In this document: positions 13,696 to 25,896 of the stretch, piece after piece
Numbering within the stretch: position 1 is the stretch's first letter
Layout of the letters: each line of letters starts with the position of its first letter
Assembly: GCF_905220415.1 (NCBI RefSeq)
Contig: NC_059548.1
Span: 2,916,501-2,980,500 of the forward strand
Origin: Colias croceus
Lineage: Eukaryota > Arthropoda > Insecta > Lepidoptera > Pieridae
Direction: 5' to 3'
Length of the DNA: 64,000 nt
Notes under the pieces: generated by a model
Told to the model about the DNA's origin: nothing
What the model saw: only the letters and a program-made list of their open reading frames with translations
The model's database searches: none
Translations under genes and position numbers: made by a program

Positions 13696-14782
13696 AGGTA
13701 GCAACGTTGACAAGTGAGCATTTTAGTATAGTTGGTTCTTTGATAAATTGATATGCTGTTCCTCTTGCTATTTCGGTTACAGTCCGGGCTGTCTGGCTGG
13801 CCGCAGTGGTTGCGTTTATTAGTGCGCATCTTATCTGCACAGGAAAATATCCTTAATTTAAAGTCATTTTTAACGCGTAATTTTTAATCTTTTGCCTTTA
13901 GATAGATCCATTAGACATACATTTTTTATTGCAAGACGTTTTTTTCGTTGTTAAATAGGTGCCAGACGCAATTTTTATTTCAAAATAATTAAAATATCAT
14001 CGAAATAAGTGAAATTCCATCAACATGAGTCCCAGTGAAGGATAAGTAATCACTGTGTTACTTATACTATATATAATATTCATTTTACTATTTACAGTTT
14101 TATTGCAACAATCTACCATATCGCCTCCTTTTCCCAACGAACCTCAAATAGGACGTTAATGTAAACTTGATAAAAACCAAATATCATCAAGAAATTAAAG
14201 ACTTTTTAACGGATTTTAAACGCGATTTATTCATTGTATTATTTTCCCAAGTCTTTAATTTCAAAATGTATAATACTCGCGTATAATTAAGCACTAGAAA
14301 ATACAAATATCATCAAATTGATATTTATACCCAAAAGTGTAATAATTATGAAACCATCTATTAAAAATATTAGTTTACTAATTATTCAATATAAGTATTA
14401 AAAAAGGATAATATAATATAAATAATAAAGTTATTACTTACCTTTTAAGCGGACTCATGTTGATGTAATTTCACTTATTTCGATGACATTTTAGTTATTT
14501 TGAAATAAAAATTGCGTATGGCACCTATTTTACAACGAAAAAAACGTCTTGCAATAAAAAAATTATGTCTGATGGATCTATCTAAAGGCAAAAGATTAAA
14601 AATTACGCGTTAAAAAATGACTTTAAATTAAGTATATTTTCCTGTGCAGATAAGATGCGCACTAATAAACGCAACCACTGCGGCCAGCCAGACAGCCCGG
14701 ACTCTAACCGAAATAGCAAGAGAAACAGTATATCAAAAACCCAACTATACTAAAATGACTTTTTTTTAAACGTTGCTAGCTC
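13696..14782. mobile_element. Foldback element: 330-bp inverted arms around a 420-bp spacer
   Basis: The left arm (about 13696-14033) and right arm (about 14452-14782) are inverted copies with a few percent difference and small indels. Both carry 'gtctggctggccgcagtggt', 'taaagtcatttttaacgcg', 'cttttgcctttagatagatc' and 'gtgaaatt-catcaacatgag' blocks. The spacer is AT-rich and non-coding. The minus-strand open frames over the left arm (122 and 102 codons) lie in transposon sequence and look accidental. Confidence 0.8.
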
Positions 14783-14833
14783 CCGTACTATTAGCTACTA
14801 TTATGTATTCTGTGTCGAAATTTAAATTATTGC

Positions 14834-14910
14834 CTCAGCCCCCGGAATCACAGACACAATAGAAAATCTATTGTGTCTATTCCCGATCGGGCCGCTCGGT
14901 GGTCAATGGG
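14834..14910 (+). repeat. 77-bp element with perfect hairpin, copy 1
   Basis: The segment CTCAGCCCCCGGAATCACA ... GGTCAATGGG holds an 11-bp perfect stem with a 3-nt loop (gacacaataga/aaa/tctattgtgtc, 14853-14877). The reverse complement of the whole block recurs at 26461-26537 with only a few differences, so this is a dispersed element. Its class is not recognised. Confidence 0.65.
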
Positions 14911-15998
14911 ACTTAAAAAAAACAAATTCATAACAATAAGTTTTGATTGTTTTCAAATTCAATACAGTAATTAATTTAAGTTTGGATGCGTGTTTGTTTA
15001 GTAGGTACGCTAGAATTTTAAGTTTTAAAGCTGTTTTAATACTTAAATTGAGTTTGGATAGGTAAAGAACGGGAACACGTTAAGTTATATACGTCTTATC
15101 AATTTCTTTCAGCAATACTTTTATTAAAAATTGATATAATTTATATCAAACTTCTTCAGGTTATTTATTTATTTAGAGACTTACTAATATTTATTTTAAT
15201 AATCCGATCGATCCGACAGGCGATATTATGTTATCGCATAAATAATTATATTTATAATTTTGTATATTTTAAAAAGCGTCGGTATTACATCGATTTGAAA
15301 AATATTTATCTTCGAGATATTTTCCTATTTCTATATGGACCATGCAGGTAAATCACTTAAAAACCTTCTTGAAATTTTGATAGTGATAAATATAGTAATG
15401 TGATTTACCATCAACTAAGAATTAATATTATAAAAAGACATATTATTAAAATTGTAATTTTTAAAAGAATTGCTTTAAGCTTTTCTAAATAATTAAGAAA
15501 ATGATGCCCATTTATATATTTTCATTGTGAATTCAGGATAAAATAAGAAACGTATGTTAATAGAAATGTAATTTAATATACAATAATTACAACAGATATC
15601 AAACAAGATTATCCAGATTTTGGTATCCTGACTGTGATATGTTTTTTCCAACTTTTTAAGAAGAATTTCAGTTATATTCTTACTTTAAATACATTTAATT
15701 TAACACACATCTTATATGCTTTAATAATAACGCTATCTGATATTTGTATTTATAAATTAAGTACTTTTAAGATATGCGGGGTACATTAATGATTAAAGAT
15801 AACAGTGGTAAGTATCTTATGATATTATTTCAAATGTTTTTGAAAAAAGCAAACTCTTAAAGTAGTCTTGATGTGAGTTGTAGTCTGTAGAATACAAAGT
15901 TATTGGCACAATTTAACACTTCAGTTGTATATGGTTCTACTCACAGTTTTACTATATAGTATTCGTATTTAATTATTTAATAAATTCAAAAAATAGGC

Positions 15999-17439
15999 TA
16001 AGGTAAAGGCTCCTAATACGGCGGTAGTCAAAATCGCTTCCTAATACGGTGGTATTTCTATTTTCGAGTTTTATTCCTGTTTTATTAATTTTAAGTACAC
16101 CAAAACGTAAGCTATTTATTCCAAATTTATTACTCCATGACTTAACTAACGTTTGCAAGTATAGCACATAGACAACACAACAAGATCAATCAATCTGTGT
16201 AACGGCATCGACATGAGAGGTGTTTCCATAGAAACGCGAAACAACAAAAGTAAGTACACTAATATTTATAAACTAAGTTTTTCGTATTAAAAAGCCGTTC
16301 AAGTTTGTATATGTATTGTTTATTGCATTTTCCTACTATTACACTCACTATTTAAATAGCTTGTTTCATATTTGTAAGTCATTTTCTACCCAAAAAATAA
16401 GAAATAAAATACCGCCGTAATACGATACAAATTTTATAGATTAATCCTAATACGGTGGCATAACTCCGAAATAGGAAAAATACTGGGCATGTTTAATTGT
16501 TTATAACTTTCATTTTATTTACTTATTGAATTAATTCCAAGATTAGTTGGAATAATTATTAATCTGATAAATTAGAAACCATATTCTGCGGTATGTTTTC
16601 TTAATTAGAAATCCAGTTAAATATGAAAATGGTTGAGTACAAAATGTTTGTTTCTTAGAAGGGGTAAAAATAGGAAGGTGTATTTTAATGTATCACAAAT
16701 CATTTATTTTGTATAACTGTTGATTTGAGTTTTACACATCTGAGCCAAAAAACTGTTATCATTTGATTAAGCATTTACATTCTCTTGTTTATCGAATTTT
16801 TGATGGGTCAGAATTAGGATTATTAAAAACACGAGTAGTTTTCCTATTACGGTGGTAGATATTTCCAGGTAACTCTGTATTAGGTTATATATGATCTCCT
16901 ATTACGGCCCTATTTCATAGAACTTAAAATTATCAGATTTAGGGTTGCGTAAATAAATAAGAAGTTTTGTGTCTTTTTTTGTGGATTCTTATTTGATATG
17001 CGTGTTTTTTTTCCGATAAAACTAAAAGCATAAATGAAACACATTAAAAGTGAATCAACGTAATCAAACCAATGGTTAATGAATAAAAAACTTACAATTT
17101 ACTTTACTAACACATTCCTATTATTTAACAAATATTATTTGTACGGAACTTCAATGTATATAATATCTGACCCTCCGTATTAGGAGCCGCCTACCGCAGT
17201 ATTAGGCTCTGACCAAAATCATACCTCCGTATTAGGGAAAATCGACATGACTATTTAAATAATTTTTTAAAATAAGAAATATCATGAAAATAAACATAGA
17301 CTCAACAGCAATAAAAAATTTAAGTTCCACTTTTAACGATAAAGTGGTTTGGCACCTTTAGAAAGACTTACAAATGCTTATTTTTGATACTTACTTTCAA
17401 ATGTTGCGAAATACCTCCGTATTAGGTGCTTTTACCTTA
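15999..17439. mobile_element. Putative DNA transposon with repeated CCTAATACGG motifs (1.44 kb)
   Basis: The ends are inverted: TAAGGTAAAGGCTCCTAATA on the left and the complement of TAAGGTAAAAGCACCTAATA on the right. Inside, CCTAATACGG-like motifs recur at 16012, 16040, 16446, 16843 and 16898 on plus. On minus they lie at about 16410, 16873, 17175, 17197, 17227 and 17417. They are mostly followed by NGGTA. Plus copies dominate the left half and minus copies the right. Such arrays of short motifs near the ends are typical transposase-binding sites. No transposase is encoded, and no clear target-site duplication was found, so the class is unknown. Confidence 0.6.
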
Positions 17440-17614
17440 CATCGATATTCTGTGTTATTAAAATAACAGCTTGTATAGACTATATAACTTTAAAAAATTG
17501 GCATATCTGATATTTTATGTTACAATAATAATTACTATGTTGCTATAGCTGGTATAGACCATAGGTATAAAGGCGAAATTCAAATAAAAATGCAATAATA
17601 CTAAATGATTGGTG

Positions 17615-19768
17615 TTAGAAGCACGTAATAGCGTTAAAGTAGCATCGAAGCACCCGGCCTCGACCGCTCGCTTGTCCTCTGCGCTGTAAACCCGTCTGAA
17701 AACATTAAACAAACTCGTTATTTAATAGATAACAGACATACTTAATATTACTTCTACTATATTACTTTATTTATAAGGACTAAGTATACTATATTACTTT
17801 ATTTATAAGGACGTTAAATAATGAGAATTTATGCAACATATGGCTCATGTGACCTATTCTCTCAATTCAAAGCATTTCTATTTTCTGTCTAAGTACATTT
17901 TATTGGGTTCCTTCGTATTTTGATCAGAATCAGTAGAGCCACTTTATTGTATGTGTAGTTTTTTAGCAAAATGACTGGTTTAAATTCAAAATAGCAACCA
18001 TAAAATATATACCAAGTAAAAAAACATACGTATAACAAAATTTATTATTCAAACATTTTCAATATGTCGATTGTATCAATCAAAGAAATCGTAAATTAAA
18101 CAAAGTTTTCTGATGTTCAAATAGACATGAATATAAATAATTGTTTTTTTACCAAAAATTACTATTCACGGGCATTATTAAATTATAACAATAGGGAAGA
18201 CACAATTAACAAATTAAATTACGTACCTACAAAATACATTTCTTCTCTGGCATGCTACTTGGTAAAAAATAGCCTACTTATGTGCTACCTACTTTTAACT
18301 ACACCTATCTTTGTACCGAATTTCATCCAGTTCCGATCTACAAAGATTCGATCAAGAAAGTGCGTGATAGAGCAACTAACACCGTCTTAGAAAACTTGCA
18401 TATTTTAACAGAAAATATAGGATAAAATAAACAATTGACCAACGACTATTCAAGCGACATTTAAATTGTTTTAAGTACCTATATATTTAAACCTTAGACT
18501 TTAACTTTATTTATTATACGACGAAAATGACTCTACGAAACAGCATAGGTAGTATTATTTTAGAATTAAGATATGTACTTAATTGTAAAATTTAGTGTTA
18601 TCATTGAATATAATTCTTTATTATTGAAGCATGTATTTAAGATTAATTTAATATACAATGTATAATTTTTAAATAACGTTTGATATTGTTCTATTTATTA
18701 ACTTCTGTGACTTCAGCCATTGTTCGAACATAAATAAAATAGTCCATAAAAAGGACGTTACCAAATCATTTACATCGTAGTTTGCGATTCTCAACGGCGC
18801 TGTCCTCGGCCCATCTCTGTCGGGATCAAACCGCTGATTCGGCCCGTCCTCCCGGAGTGCCTTCTGCAGAGCCACGAGCAATCTATCCAACACCAAAGCT
18901 GCCCTTTTGTGTGGTACTATCACTTGCTGAAACAGTTTTCAATGTTATAAGTAGGTATCTATTCTTCATTAATTCTATATTATAGTCGCAAAGGAGATTA
19001 CGAGACTTATTTTACTCATAACTCAAAGACGTGCCTTAATGAATGAATGCCGGTAGTTAAACTTATAACTGTTCCTGTGTGGGCGTCTTTTATTCACTAT
19101 ACTCGAAAAGAGGAAAACTACGAATCAAATTTATTGTTCAGAAATCCAGAGTAGCAAACCACATTTTCATTAAAGTTAAATTTGTTAATGAAATGTTCAA
19201 AACTTCGAAATTGCAATCGCAAATCATAATTGGAAAAATTAAAAAAGAACTAGCTGTCCAAAGTACTAAAGTGGCAATTAATCTCTCATAATCTAATATC
19301 ATAATATAAATGTACGTGGGCGAGTGTGGTGAAATAAGCCTTCACAGTTCACACCTACATTTTCACACGTTTCGTTACAAATGAGCCATTTGCATACTTC
19401 AATTAAAAAAAGATGACGCGGACTTTTTGGTTTCGTAAAAACTTTTTATGAAAATTGTCTTTATGATTAATATGACCTCCTTATATTTGCATACCAAATC
19501 GTTCCAAAATGTTTTATTTATCTTTAAGTTAAGTAGCCAATGTTTACGAAAAAAAAAAATTGTTTTATAAAGAAAATTTTAGCAAACCGACCATACAGTC
19601 TCGCAATAGAAAGCTAAGGACTATTATGATTTATGAGTAGAATCAACTTACTTCTCGCATATTTGTAGGTTCCACTAAAGGATATTCCTCATCAAGGATA
19701 GCTGGTGCTGGAAGAGCCGTCACCATAGCAACACACACGGACATGCAGAACAGGTTTAATGACATCAT
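17615..19768 (-). CDS. AstCC: Allatostatin-CC (allatostatin double C) neuropeptide precursor
   Basis: Secreted prohormone of a C-type allatostatin; these peptides act through somatostatin-like receptors. Three coding exons: 19768-19652, 18926-18774 and 17695-17615, all joined in phase 0, 116 residues. Residues 1-23 form a signal peptide (MMSLNLFCMSVCVAMVTALP...). A KR site at 46-47 precedes AALVLDRLLVALQKAL, a segment typical of allatostatin-C precursors. RR at 95-96 releases the C-terminal 20-mer ending RCYFNAITCF. Its two cysteines (108 and 115) should form the family's disulfide ring, and it stops directly after Phe with no amidation glycine. Donors are gtaagt and gtaaat; acceptors are tttcag. 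The last exon is easily missed because another frame stays open longer across it. The call rests on the peptide motif and precursor layout, which strongly favour AstCC over AstC (CYFNPISCF). Confidence 0.88.
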
Positions 19769-19779
19769 CTTGAAAACAT
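19765..19779 (-). promoter_or_regulatory. Four-codon upstream ORF overlapping the AstCC start
   Basis: Within the exon that starts after the acceptor at 19790-19792, an ATG at 19779 reads ATG TTT TCA AGA TGA. The TGA overlaps the main ATGATG start (19768). This arrangement would reduce initiation or allow reinitiation. It is visible in the sequence; its effect is inferred. Confidence 0.4.
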
Positions 19780-19789
19780 AACCCGAGTG

Positions 19790-22700
19790 CTGGAAAAAAT
19801 TAACCATTATATTAAATTGTATGAATTAATTTAAAAATTTATTTTGTACGTAAGACATCATTGAATCTACAGTAGAACTACGTAGAATAATAATAATTAT
19901 TCATTGTGTGAGCTTTCAAGTTTCCAACCATAGAGCTACGCTTCGCATCGCTTTAGCATAGCTTTTCCACGCCATGTACCATTTTTTTGACCTACTCTAA
20001 AGAAGATTTGTAGCGTGTGTAGGTACTTTTCTCTACATAATGTTCGATTTAATTGATGCTTTGTGTTTATAAAATATTAGATGAATAAGAGTTATACATT
20101 TTAAGTAACTATTTCTGATCCAAGAACTCAATCTGATTCAATAACACAGCCTTGTTCTCAATTCTATAGAAGTCGTTCGTTCATCCCTGTGGCTTATCTA
20201 ACTAATTGTTTTGTGCGCCTATCTCACGTAGATGCTACTAGTAAAACCATTCACATTTGTAGTTGCACTATAGTTATTTTTAAATATTTTAAATATTTCA
20301 GTACAATCAAGTAACTTCAAGTTAGCGATACTTCAACTATAGGAATAAGGCAATAGGTCTACGTCTTTAAACTGTAAATTTATCACTCTTTTGTAAGGTG
20401 CAATGGATTTGTGGACAATCTTTCTTGAGAAGAATGCCAGCCTATGCCAGCCTATGCCAGCCTATGCCAGCCTCTGAAGTGTAGATTGTAAATATAATAG
20501 ATCCAACGCCGAGTTGCAAATTTTAGTATGTATAAAAATTTGGCAATGGCTTGATAATTATTATAATTATTTCAATTGATCATATTATAATACCCAATGC
20601 CTCAACATACATTAACGCGATTCAACGTGATTCGAATAATAGAGTATGTATATGATAAGATATACAGGTAAGTAAAATAATTTGGCCCTTAAACTATGCT
20701 TTCACCCCCGTTATATGTGCCTAATTTAACAAATGAAGCCATAGATAAGTAGTAAAAATAAAAACAATAATGGAACAAGAAAGCCTTAAAAAATTATGCA
20801 TCTAATGAACACACTCTTTCTTGTAACCATGAAATCGAAATATGAGAATGAGTGATTTAAAAGATTTATAGCAAAACCGGAGAATTGAGGTCGCATCCTC
20901 ATTGTATCATGTTATAATGAAGGCTGTTCATATTCATCAATTCTCAAATTCTTTACTGTCTATGACACAGATTTTGCCTCACTTTTATGTTAAAAAAGAA
21001 ATTAAATTCAAGCGTGTAGCGAAATGACGCACATTGTAAGCTGCGTTTGCCGACTTGGCCGAAATATTAAGAGATATTTTTTTATATGGATTAAAAAATA
21101 AATGTCATCATCATCAACAGTCTAGATATAGACAGCCAAAATAGTTAAATACTCTTATCATAGGTCTCGATATTTGGTTTGTGTTCCACACCATTAATAC
21201 CTCCTCACATCCTTCTTTGTAATCCTATTGACTTTTAATTTGCGGTTATATTTCAATGATTTAATGAAAGTTACCAAGTGAGATTTAACGATCGTGTACT
21301 GTATTACAACTGGGTAAAGGATACAAAAGACTCTCATTATTATCTGCAGCTATGAAGTGCTATAAGATATCCTTATTGCATTTTAAAATATAGATGACTA
21401 ACCGTTGGCCCTGGTTACGCTTAAATTGATAAAACTAGGTATATACATATTCTTAAAAAAGTACGCTTGCTAAATTTTAACGAAAGCTTAATTTTCTTTA
21501 AGCCGAAATTATTAAATGCTATGACACGTTATAGGAATTTTATAATTGTGTCTATGTACAATTTTGATGCGAACATAGTGCTCTACTTACACAAAGTGTA
21601 TCTAATAAATATGAGCCACAAACAATAACCTTTATCCCAGTGAACACCCGCAGAGCCCACATTGACAGCGGCTTTACTTAAACTTCAATATTATCTTACA
21701 TTATCCTTTTCAAAAGATAAAGGACAACTGGCACACTTATTTACGAGAGTGGATAAACTCGTTTATAGCAGTGGTCCATTTATTGTCTTGATCTGTTTTA
21801 TTTCCCATGGTTCACAGAATTTTAAATAATTGTGCCGTTTAGTTTATAGCATCATGAAGCTGACTATAACCTTTGGTATATGGCTTGCACTGTGGACATT
21901 TTTACGTTACAATTATTGTGGTTCAATTAAGTTTAAAAGGGAATCGTAACTTTATCCTTACAATGTCTTTTGAGGTGTTGAAATTACGGAAACAACGGTT
22001 AAACAATTTTGAAGACACAAACATTAGTCTTAGAATTTTCTTTTTGTCATAGTCATAATTTGTGAATTCTTTATGGGTCGTCATTTAATCACCGTCATAA
22101 GAGGATGTTTTCCGGAAACTAGGTGCTATTAAAATAACAAGAATAGAAATCTACGCTATTTTTAATCGTACATGTAAAAATTAAATACAGACATTCTCAA
22201 ACATTATTTCAACTGAAAAATCTACATGATATTTTCTATTAAACACCATTCTTGGATATTGAACGTGTCAATATTGAACTGCATTTTCTGATTCTCCTTG
22301 AATATAAGACAAATGGCATTGAAAGTGCTTATGCTGTCAGCATAAATATAACTTAAAGAAATACAAAGTTTTTTTAGAAAATTTAAAAATATTGTTACTT
22401 TTTAATGACAATCCAAATTGTATGCCAAATAAAGGAGTGATTATTTTAGGTTAAAAAGTCTCCTTATATTTTATTTTATTTTTAAAACTGTTTTACGCAA
22501 AAATGCTACACGTTTGATGAAACTTAGTAAAAGGATATTTTGTAACAATACGGCTTATTCTAAATAACGTTACGTAACGTACGTTAGAAATTTTATTAAG
22601 TTAAATTGATTTTAGGAATGCTTAACTCCTTTATTTTTTCCTTTATAACTACAAGCAATGCGTTGGGGTTTTAATTGAAACTTATGCAATCATATTTGCA

Positions 22701-23940
22701 AGAACTAGAAATAATCTCAATGCGGCGTTTAATTCTTGATTAAATCATAAACCTTGTTTATATTAAGGCTACTAAGCGTTCGTTGATTAGGATTAAAAGC
22801 TACGCCGTAGAAACCGTAGAGGTGTAGCATAAGAACGTAGCAACGTAGGCGTTTGTTGATCACCCACGTAGCTTTATTTAACGTTCGTGAAAATATTGCA
22901 TTCTCTAATAACAATGTCGTAATCATTCAAATAAATAAAGTAAGTTTTAATATAATACATGCTATTAGCTAAGGTGTTTTAGGACGCATTCTATTTTTGG
23001 TTTGTCAAGATTATTTGAGAAAGCGTTTTACTTTTGATTTGTGAAGATTATTTTGATGACGATTTTAAAAGACTACAGAATTTCTTACCGTTTCTTCTAT
23101 ATCACGAAAAAACCACAAACCATGTGGAAGAAACTGCTTTCCGAACGTATTTATACGATTCAAAAATGTTTCTAAAGGATGACTGTTGTCTAGTTGAATG
23201 AATAAATACATGATACCACGTACTACGCGCATTTACCTAACAAGGAAATAGCTCTAAATTAGACATAACGTATCTGTTTACAATCTTGTTTTAAATACAA
23301 TAAATATAAACAGAAATTAACCACGCTCGCTAAACAATCATAGGTGCAAGTTCATCATCATCATCATTTTATAAGCTGAAGCTTATAATTGCTTGGGACA
23401 GTACTGATTTTACTATGTAAAATACGTATGCATAATTTAAAGTGGTTTAATTATGAAGAAATAAAAACAGGAACAGAAATATATTAGTTTTACCATTCAA
23501 TAAATATTTTATAATGAACAAAATTGATTCCCTCCTTTTATATTGATGATTTAAAATTTAAGTTCAATATTTAAAATACTTAAGTATTCATAAAATATGT
23601 AACTAGAGATCAAGGAACTTTAATTATTATATTTATTATGTACTTTTTATGCATTAATTTATACGTTGGATGTATTTATATGGAATTAAAAAAATTTCAT
23701 AAAATAAAACTACATATATCATTCTTATAATCATAAAATGAAAATGTAAATTTCATCCAGCTGAGAATGTATAAATTTATACATCTTTAATTCCTTTAAA
23801 ATTCATTTAAAATAAAATTAGTGTTTGTAAGAAGAGATGCAAGAGTTATTAGAAGTAGCTATAAAACTTCCGTTGTGTTTCCAATTTTTTTACTTAACTA
23901 AATTATTAATGTAAAAATAAATATACTCACAGCAAAAATT
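19790..23940 (-). other. Proposed 5' intron of AstCC
   Basis: AT-rich sequence between a strong acceptor (ttttttccag, ending 19790) just upstream of the first coding exon and a consensus donor (gtgagt) at 23940. I see no other gene in it. Contents: a four-fold 10-bp tandem repeat at 20435-20472 and a short GC-richer block at 22770-22880. The 65-codon minus-strand frame at 22729-22926 is not supported by anything. Confidence 0.4.
20435..20472. repeat. 10-bp tandem repeat (tatgccagcc) x4
   Basis: Four consecutive copies of 'tatgccagcc' (the first starting one base in). Small enough to be polymorphic between individuals. Confidence 0.9.
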
Positions 23941-24066
23941 AAAACACCAATTTTTACTAAATAAATAAACAAAACACTGTTTTTACGAAAGTTTCACAAG
24001 CCGCAAGTTGCTGCTAAGAGCGTCTATAAGGTTGTATGGTGCGAAACGCGCGAATCAAGCTTTATA
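23941..24066 (-). promoter_or_regulatory. Candidate AstCC promoter and untranslated leader exon
   Basis: On the minus strand a TATA box (TATAAA, 24061-24066, in CCTTATAAAGC) lies in a short GC-enriched block. About 30 bases downstream, near 24030, a leader would begin. It runs to a consensus donor TTTTTGCT|gtgagtat, with the exon ending at 23941. Splicing to the acceptor at 19790 would place this leader upstream of the AstCC start. The leader has no ATG I could see. Inference from signals only. Confidence 0.4.
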
Positions 24067-25754
24067 AGGGACGCGACAGGTTATATAAATATATAAACAA
24101 TAAAAACGGTGCAGTGGGTGTTGATAATTACTTTTAGGATTGAATATTTTTCATAAGCTTTACTTCGAAATGGTCAAAGATGAGGGGTCTACTTATAATT
24201 TGTATTTTGGGGTTTTAAAAGTTCAGAATAAGCTTTTGTGATGAAATTATAAGATTTGTTTCGAATGAAAATGAATAAAATCAAATACAAAAATTTGTTA
24301 TTCTTTAGGCTTTGTGGGTACCTACCGTTGCATGAAAAATTAGTGCATAGTTTATTTCTGAGAAATCTAATTTCCCCGAAAGATATAAAAATTAACAATG
24401 ATTAGCAAAAAAATATTATTTTTATTACATTTGTACGTCAAAAGAATAATTCCTATCTAGCTCATTATTATCATTAAAGGCAACTGACGCATTTAATAAC
24501 AAACCATCGAATTGCCCCAATATAAAGCTTAATGCTATATGAGCTTTATCAGGGAATATTGTTTTAATACACTCAGTGTACAATAAACACTTCATGATGC
24601 CGCATCCGTACTTATAATTTTTTTAAATAATATCTAAAATATATTGTATTTTAAAAATTGCCTAGAACATGCCTAGAATAAATAATCTTTCATCGTATTT
24701 AGGGAACGTATTTAGTTCCTCTTTGAGATAGTCTATGAACGTTTTTTCTAGTTAATCGATTTATAGCTGAATTTCACACATTGCTGTTTGATGTATTTAA
24801 ACAGTCTTGAAATATTACAGAAGCCTTTTTTTTCGTCGATGTTATAACGATGGTTGCTTTCATTCTTAGCGTAGGTATCTGTTTTTCTTTCCGTGTATGA
24901 ACACCATAATATCATGTAGTATTTACAACTTCGTGGATTTTCAATCGACTAAAATTAAAATCTGCATTCTGAACCATAGTGTGAATTGCTTAAGTTACAT
25001 TTTTTCTGGTATTTTTAGAAGAATTTTGAAAGAGGGAGGATTGTAATTTGTAATATTAAAAAATTCATCATAATGTTTTCAATCGTACCTATAACCATTA
25101 ATTTGCTATTATATATTTTATTCATTCCCATTGCTTATATTATTACAGCAATAATCTATTCAAGCGGATGCAATTTGGAAGGTCGCCGGTCGCGTAAGAA
25201 TAAAAGGCAGCCTTCAGTAAGCAATATCCAAGTTTGTCCTTCGAATAGCTTCCCTTTTCATCGTAAAAACTATTTGATTTACGGCCTTCCGAATTGTGTG
25301 ACCAAACAAAAGTAAATAATATTCATATGGAAATTATTTCTTAGTGGAAAAATATGAAATATTTTTAAACTAAAACGTCCAACAATTTTCAGTCAAAAAT
25401 ATGTATAGATAACGTGAATGTAACAAAATTTTAATATGAATAATTATCATTGTAGCCCAGTAGGTACCTATGAATAAAAATTTATCTCCTTCCTATTATC
25501 GATATCTATTAGTATACCTACCTTCTCACTACTGGTACCTACAATTACTAATAATTGTCAATTTGTATACTTTATTTACTAGTTTTCTGCAAAAGCTAGC
25601 ATACATAGGCTCGAACATAATATTATTTATCTTTTACTAGCATATCTAAATGTTCTCAATCTCAAATAGGTACGACATTTATTTCATACCCTTATTTTTG
25701 AGCCGTCACTAGTTTCGAAAGGGGCCCAGCAAGAATAACAAAACAAGATTATCT

Positions 25755-25896
25755 CATTGAGATATACATATGCAGACGACACCGCCTACATCACTTATGT
25801 TCCGCTCAACATCCGCCATATGGCGTAACTGCACGCTCATGGCGCACAGATTTTGTTCGTGGTGTCTCCTCCATACGTAGTAATATTATCTCAATG
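25755..25896. mobile_element. MITE with CATTGAGATA inverted ends, copy 1
   Basis: Begins CATTGAGATATACATATG and ends ATTATCTCAATG, an inverted repeat. It contains 'gacgacaccgcctacatcac', 'gccatatggcgtaa' and 'ttttgttcgtggtgtctcct'. The same blocks form 48434-48729 in an atrophin intron, where an extra ~150 bp sits in the middle. Confidence 0.75.

Larger units (their letters stand above)
2354..15998. other. Gene-poor AT-rich region with mobile-element debris
   Basis: No gene could be supported here. Open frames are short (at most 122 codons), low-complexity, and lack recognisable domains or convincing splice context. Recognisable pieces are listed separately: Harbinger-like MITE 3140-3348, Helitron-like ends at 3449, 5296 and 6498, SINE at 5560, zinc-knuckle retrotransposon remnant at 7078, MITE 8574-8823, large inverted repeat 13696-14782, and a 77-bp hairpin element at 14834. 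About 9,000-13,100 is plain AT-rich DNA in which I see no repeat family or gene. The segment 7750-7870, with repeated 'ggccaaa' and 'gaccaaatcgtgaaa'-like words, may be another short element. Confidence 0.6.

Noticed and set aside
13246..13829. Two overlapping minus frames (122 and 102 codons)
   Set aside because: The second lies mostly inside the left arm of the foldback element and is disrupted in the right arm; the first has no recognisable motif.
17515..17712. 65-codon minus frame beginning MFNVFRRVYSAEDK
   Set aside because: It runs through a splice acceptor at 17696-17698. The correct frame in this exon is one that ends CYFNAITCF.
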